Source: Hyphomicrobiales bacterium (GTDB lineage: Bacteria > Pseudomonadota > Alphaproteobacteria > Rhizobiales > Xanthobacteraceae). Taken from it: DNA of 9,309 nucleotides. The DNA lies in assembly GCA_023266695.1 (NCBI GenBank), contig JAHFPO010000092.1:1-9309 (forward strand), read 5' to 3'. A model generated the notes under the pieces. The model had not been told where the DNA came from and searched no databases. It saw nothing but the letters and a program-made list of their open reading frames with translations. How positions within the stretch are numbered: position 1 is the first letter of the stretch; every line of letters begins with the position of its first letter. Position numbers and translations under genes: made by a program. Below, in pieces: positions 7,072 to 9,309 of this stretch.

Positions 7072-8226
7072 TTACCGCGCGAGCGCGCGCTTGACCGCCT
7101 CGACGATGCGGTCTTGCGTCGGCTCGTCGAGATAGGCGTGCATCGGCAGGCTGATCACTTCCTCGGCGAGGCGCTCGGTGACGGGAAGCCCGTCCGCGGC
7201 CACCGGATAACGCCGATAGGCCTCGTGGCGGTGCAGCGGCTTGGCGTAATAGACCGCGGTCGGAATGCCTTCCGCCTTCAGCGCCTGGCCAAGGCCGTCG
7301 CGGCGGCCGGGAGCGAGCCGGATGGTGTATTGCGCCCATACCGAAGCGTAGCCCTCAGGCACGCGCGGCACGATGGCGACTGCGGCAAGAGCCTCGTTGT
7401 AGCGGCGCGCCACACGGGCGCGCGCTTCGATCTCTTCGGGGAAGATCTTGAGCTTTTCGATCAGCACCGCGGCCTGAACGGTGTCGAGGCGGCCGGTCAT
7501 GCCGATCCGCGAAAATTCTGATTGTCCGGGCATCTGGCCGTGAACGCGGAGGCCCTTGATCAGATCGGCGAGCTCATCGTCGTCGGTCATGACCGCGCCG
7601 CCGTCGCCATAGCAACCGAGCGGCTTGGCCGGAAAGAAACTGGTGGCGGTGGCGCCTCCGAAGGCGCCGAGCCGGCGGCCCTTGTAGATCGCGCCGAAGG
7701 CCTGCGCCGCGTCGTCGAGCACGAACAGCCCTTCGCTTTCCGCGATCTCCGCGATCGAATCGTGGTCGGCGGAGAGGCCGAAGAGATCAACCGGAAGGAT
7801 GACCTTGGGTTTCAATCCCAGTTTTTTTGCGCTCGTGATCGCGCACTCCACGCTCGCCGGGTCGAGATTGAAGGTCGCCTCCTCCACATCGACGAAGACC
7901 GGCGTGGCGCCGGCGTGCGCCACCACTTCCGGGGTGGCCGCGAAGGTGAAGGAGGGACAGAAGACCGCGTCGCCCGCGCCGATTCCCCTCGCCATCAGCA
8001 CCAATGAGAGCGCGTCGGTGCCGCTCGAACAGGAGATCGCATGGCGGGCGCCGCAGAATTGGGCGAGCTTTGCTTCGAGCTCGCCGACCTCGGGGCCGAG
8101 GATGAACTGGCAATGCGCGAGCACGCGCGCGATCGCCTCGTCGATCGCCGGCCCCAGACGGCGGCGTTGCGCCCCCACGTCGATGAACGGGATCGGCTTC
8201 GACTCAAGACGGGTGGGCTTGTTCAT
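7072..8226 (-). CDS. gnnB: DegT/DnrJ/EryC1/StrS-family PLP sugar aminotransferase, probable GnnB (UDP-3-keto-GlcNAc C3 transaminase)
   Basis: The 384-residue protein has the length and motif order of nucleotide-sugar aminotransferases. These are the opening FIDVGAQRRRL (14-24), ILGPEVGELE (42-51), the phosphate-binding SSGTDAL (67-73), VLDDAAQAFGA (169-179) with D172 and Q175 contacting PLP, and the Schiff-base lysine K201 in SFFPAKPLGCYGDGG (196-210). HGQ and GRLDTVQAAVL segments follow. The family alone covers WbpE, PseC-like and other enzymes. I assign GnnB because the gene lies 35 bp after an oxidoreductase of the GnnA type. Together such pairs convert UDP-GlcNAc to UDP-2-acetamido-3-amino-2,3-dideoxyglucose for lipid A. 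The frame extends upstream to 8490, but that would overlap the previous gene with an Arg-rich, unrelated peptide, so I start at the ATG at 8226. Activity is cytosolic. The family is certain; the substrate is inferred. Confidence 0.93.
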   Translation of the reverse strand: MNKPTRLESKPIPFIDVGAQRRRLGPAIDEAIARVLAHCQFILGPEVGELEAKLAQFCGARHAISCSSGTDALSLVLMARGIGAGDAVFCPSFTFAATPEVVAHAGATPVFVDVEEATFNLDPASVECAITSAKKLGLKPKVILPVDLFGLSADHDSIAEIAESEGLFVLDDAAQAFGAIYKGRRLGAFGGATATSFFPAKPLGCYGDGGAVMTDDDELADLIKGLRVHGQMPGQSEFSRIGMTGRLDTVQAAVLIEKLKIFPEEIEARARVARRYNEALAAVAIVPRVPEGYASVWAQYTIRLAPGRRDGLGQALKAEGIPTAVYYAKPLHRHEAYRRYPVAADGLPVTERLAEEVISLPMHAYLDEPTQDRIVEAVKRALAR

Positions 8227-8261
8227 TGGCCTGGTCGGCGTTTCTGTCGGTGCAATCAAGC

Positions 8262-9254
8262 TCAGCCGGCGACCCGCCGCACCGGCTTGCGGGCGGCGAC
8301 CGCCTGGGTGCCGCCGAGACAGCGGATGGCGATCTCCAGGCTCGCCACTCCCTCCTCGCCGGAGACGGCGGGAGCGCTCTTGTGGCGGACCGCATCGAGG
8401 AAAGCGATGAGCTCGGCGCGCAATGGCTCGGCATGGCCGACCGAGAGATGGCGCATCGAATAGCTGCCGTCCTCCTGGAAGCCGAAGCATTCGGTGACCT
8501 GGCGCGTCAGGAGATCGCCGATCACGTATTTGTCGCGCGTCGCGACGTGCACCGTGCGCGCCTTGAAGGGCGTGAGCCAGTTGGTATTGATGTGGGCGAG
8601 CACGCCCGAAGCGGTGCGGAATTGCAGGAGCGCGATGTCCTCGCGCGCCGCGCGCACATTCGAGAGCTGCGGCTGCACCTCGACGATGTCCGATTCCGTG
8701 AACCAGCGGATGAGATCGATGTCGTGCACGGCGAGGTCGATGACAACGCCGACATTCGACATGCGCGGCGGAAACGGACCGACGCGGGTGATGGCGATGG
8801 AGAGGATGTCCTCGCCTTCGAGCGCCTGTTTCAGCGCCTGGACCGAGGGATTGAACCGTTCGACATGGCCGACCATCAGGATCACGCCGGCGGCGCGGGC
8901 GGCGGCGACGATGGCGCGGCCTTCCTCGACGCTCGTCGCGATCGGTTTTTCCACCAGCACATGGACGCCGGCGGCGATGCAGTCGAGGGCGACCGCATGG
9001 TGAAGATGAGTGGGCGCGGCGATGATCGCCGCGTCGATGCCGAGCTCAATCAAAGTCTTGTGGTCGGCGACCCCCTGGCAGCCGAGCGCCTGGGTGACCC
9101 TGAGGCTCTGGCTGCGGACGGGATCGGCGATGCCGACGAGTTCCACATTCGGCAGTTCGGCGAGCACACGGGCGTGGTTGGCGCCCATCACGCCGACGCC
9201 GATAACGCCGATGCGCAAGTCCTGTGCGTCCCCGCGCTGCGTGACTGCCGTCAT
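8262..9254 (-). CDS. gnnA: Gfo/Idh/MocA-family NAD-dependent oxidoreductase, probable GnnA (UDP-GlcNAc 3-dehydrogenase)
   Basis: The 330-residue protein begins with a short tail and then a Rossmann fold: RIGVIGVGVMGANHARVLAE (14-33), with GxGxxG at 19-24. AAPTHLHH (79-86) follows, then the family's EKP motif at 102-104 with catalytic K103. GHVERFNP (129-136) and GVVIDLAVHDIDLIRWF (169-185), containing the conserved H177 and D180, are the segments I associate with UDP-GlcNAc 3-dehydrogenases of the GnnA type; it looks unlike WbpB. Such enzymes oxidise the C3 hydroxyl of UDP-GlcNAc to a ketone, which a GnnB transaminase then aminates, and an aminotransferase gene follows after 35 bp. The ATG at 9254 has GAGGGGG 11 bases upstream (9266-9272), slightly far but usable. 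The alternative is another nucleotide-sugar or inositol dehydrogenase; family membership itself is secure. Confidence 0.93.
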   Translation of the reverse strand: MTAVTQRGDAQDLRIGVIGVGVMGANHARVLAELPNVELVGIADPVRSQSLRVTQALGCQGVADHKTLIELGIDAAIIAAPTHLHHAVALDCIAAGVHVLVEKPIATSVEEGRAIVAAARAAGVILMVGHVERFNPSVQALKQALEGEDILSIAITRVGPFPPRMSNVGVVIDLAVHDIDLIRWFTESDIVEVQPQLSNVRAAREDIALLQFRTASGVLAHINTNWLTPFKARTVHVATRDKYVIGDLLTRQVTECFGFQEDGSYSMRHLSVGHAEPLRAELIAFLDAVRHKSAPAVSGEEGVASLEIAIRCLGGTQAVAARKPVRRVAG

Positions 9255-9309
9255 GCGGACGAAAACCCCCTCACCAACCCGGATTCCCTAGCACGCCGGC
9301 GGCAGCGGC
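9255..9309. other. Short 5' flank of the oxidoreductase gene, content unresolved
   Basis: These 55 bases hold the probable Shine-Dalgarno GAGGGGG (minus strand, 9266-9272). On the minus strand one frame from the right edge meets a TAG at 9288-9290, and another stays open to a TGA at 9271-9273. The end of an upstream gene could therefore lie here, but it is too short to recognise. Confidence 0.3.

Noticed and set aside
8227..8490. An N-terminal extension of the aminotransferase up to 8490
   Set aside because: It would overlap the oxidoreductase C-terminus in another frame and adds 88 Arg/Gly-rich residues absent from the family; the ATG at 8226 gives the normal length.

Overview
The window is a GC-rich stretch of bacterial chromosome. 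Protein style and two kinds of dispersed palindromic repeat point to an alphaproteobacterium of the Hyphomicrobiales (Rhizobiales), most likely near the Bradyrhizobium/Xanthobacteraceae group. That placement rests on recognising the repeats and families from memory, not on a search. All six genes I can support lie on the minus strand, so transcription runs from the right edge of the window to the left.

In order of transcription: (1) a Gfo/Idh/MocA-family NAD-dependent oxidoreductase (8262-9254), followed after 35 bp by (2) a DegT/DnrJ/EryC1/StrS-type PLP aminotransferase (7072-8226). I read the pair as GnnA and GnnB, which oxidise and then aminate C3 of UDP-GlcNAc to supply 2,3-diamino-2,3-dideoxyglucose for lipid A. 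(3) A 227-bp gap packed with copies and half-copies of a palindromic repeat (6856-7047). (4) murJ, the lipid II flippase (5276-6844). (5) A gap of about 70 bp holding a nested inverted repeat (5235-5275). (6) A two-gene RND efflux unit: a lipoprotein periplasmic adaptor (4025-5206) and, 16 bp on, an inner-membrane HAE1-type pump (847-4008), without an outer-membrane channel gene or regulator in view. (7) A 152-bp gap with a second type of dispersed palindrome (777-825). (8) The first 231 codons of a molybdenum hydroxylase large subunit of the xanthine dehydrogenase/CoxL superfamily, cut by the left edge (1-694).

The first four protein genes along the direction of transcription share a cell-envelope theme (lipid A sugar, lipid II flipping, drug or solvent efflux), but the repeats between gnnB and murJ and the hairpin after murJ suggest separate or modulated transcription units rather than one long operon. 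The molybdenum hydroxylase is probably a separate metabolic unit continuing beyond the left edge.

I did not find a clearly undescribed multi-gene system. The items most worth a second look are the gnnAB-murJ arrangement, the mosaic repeat array that forms nearly the whole murJ leader, the hairpin between murJ and the efflux genes, and the composite palindrome between the pump gene and the hydroxylase.
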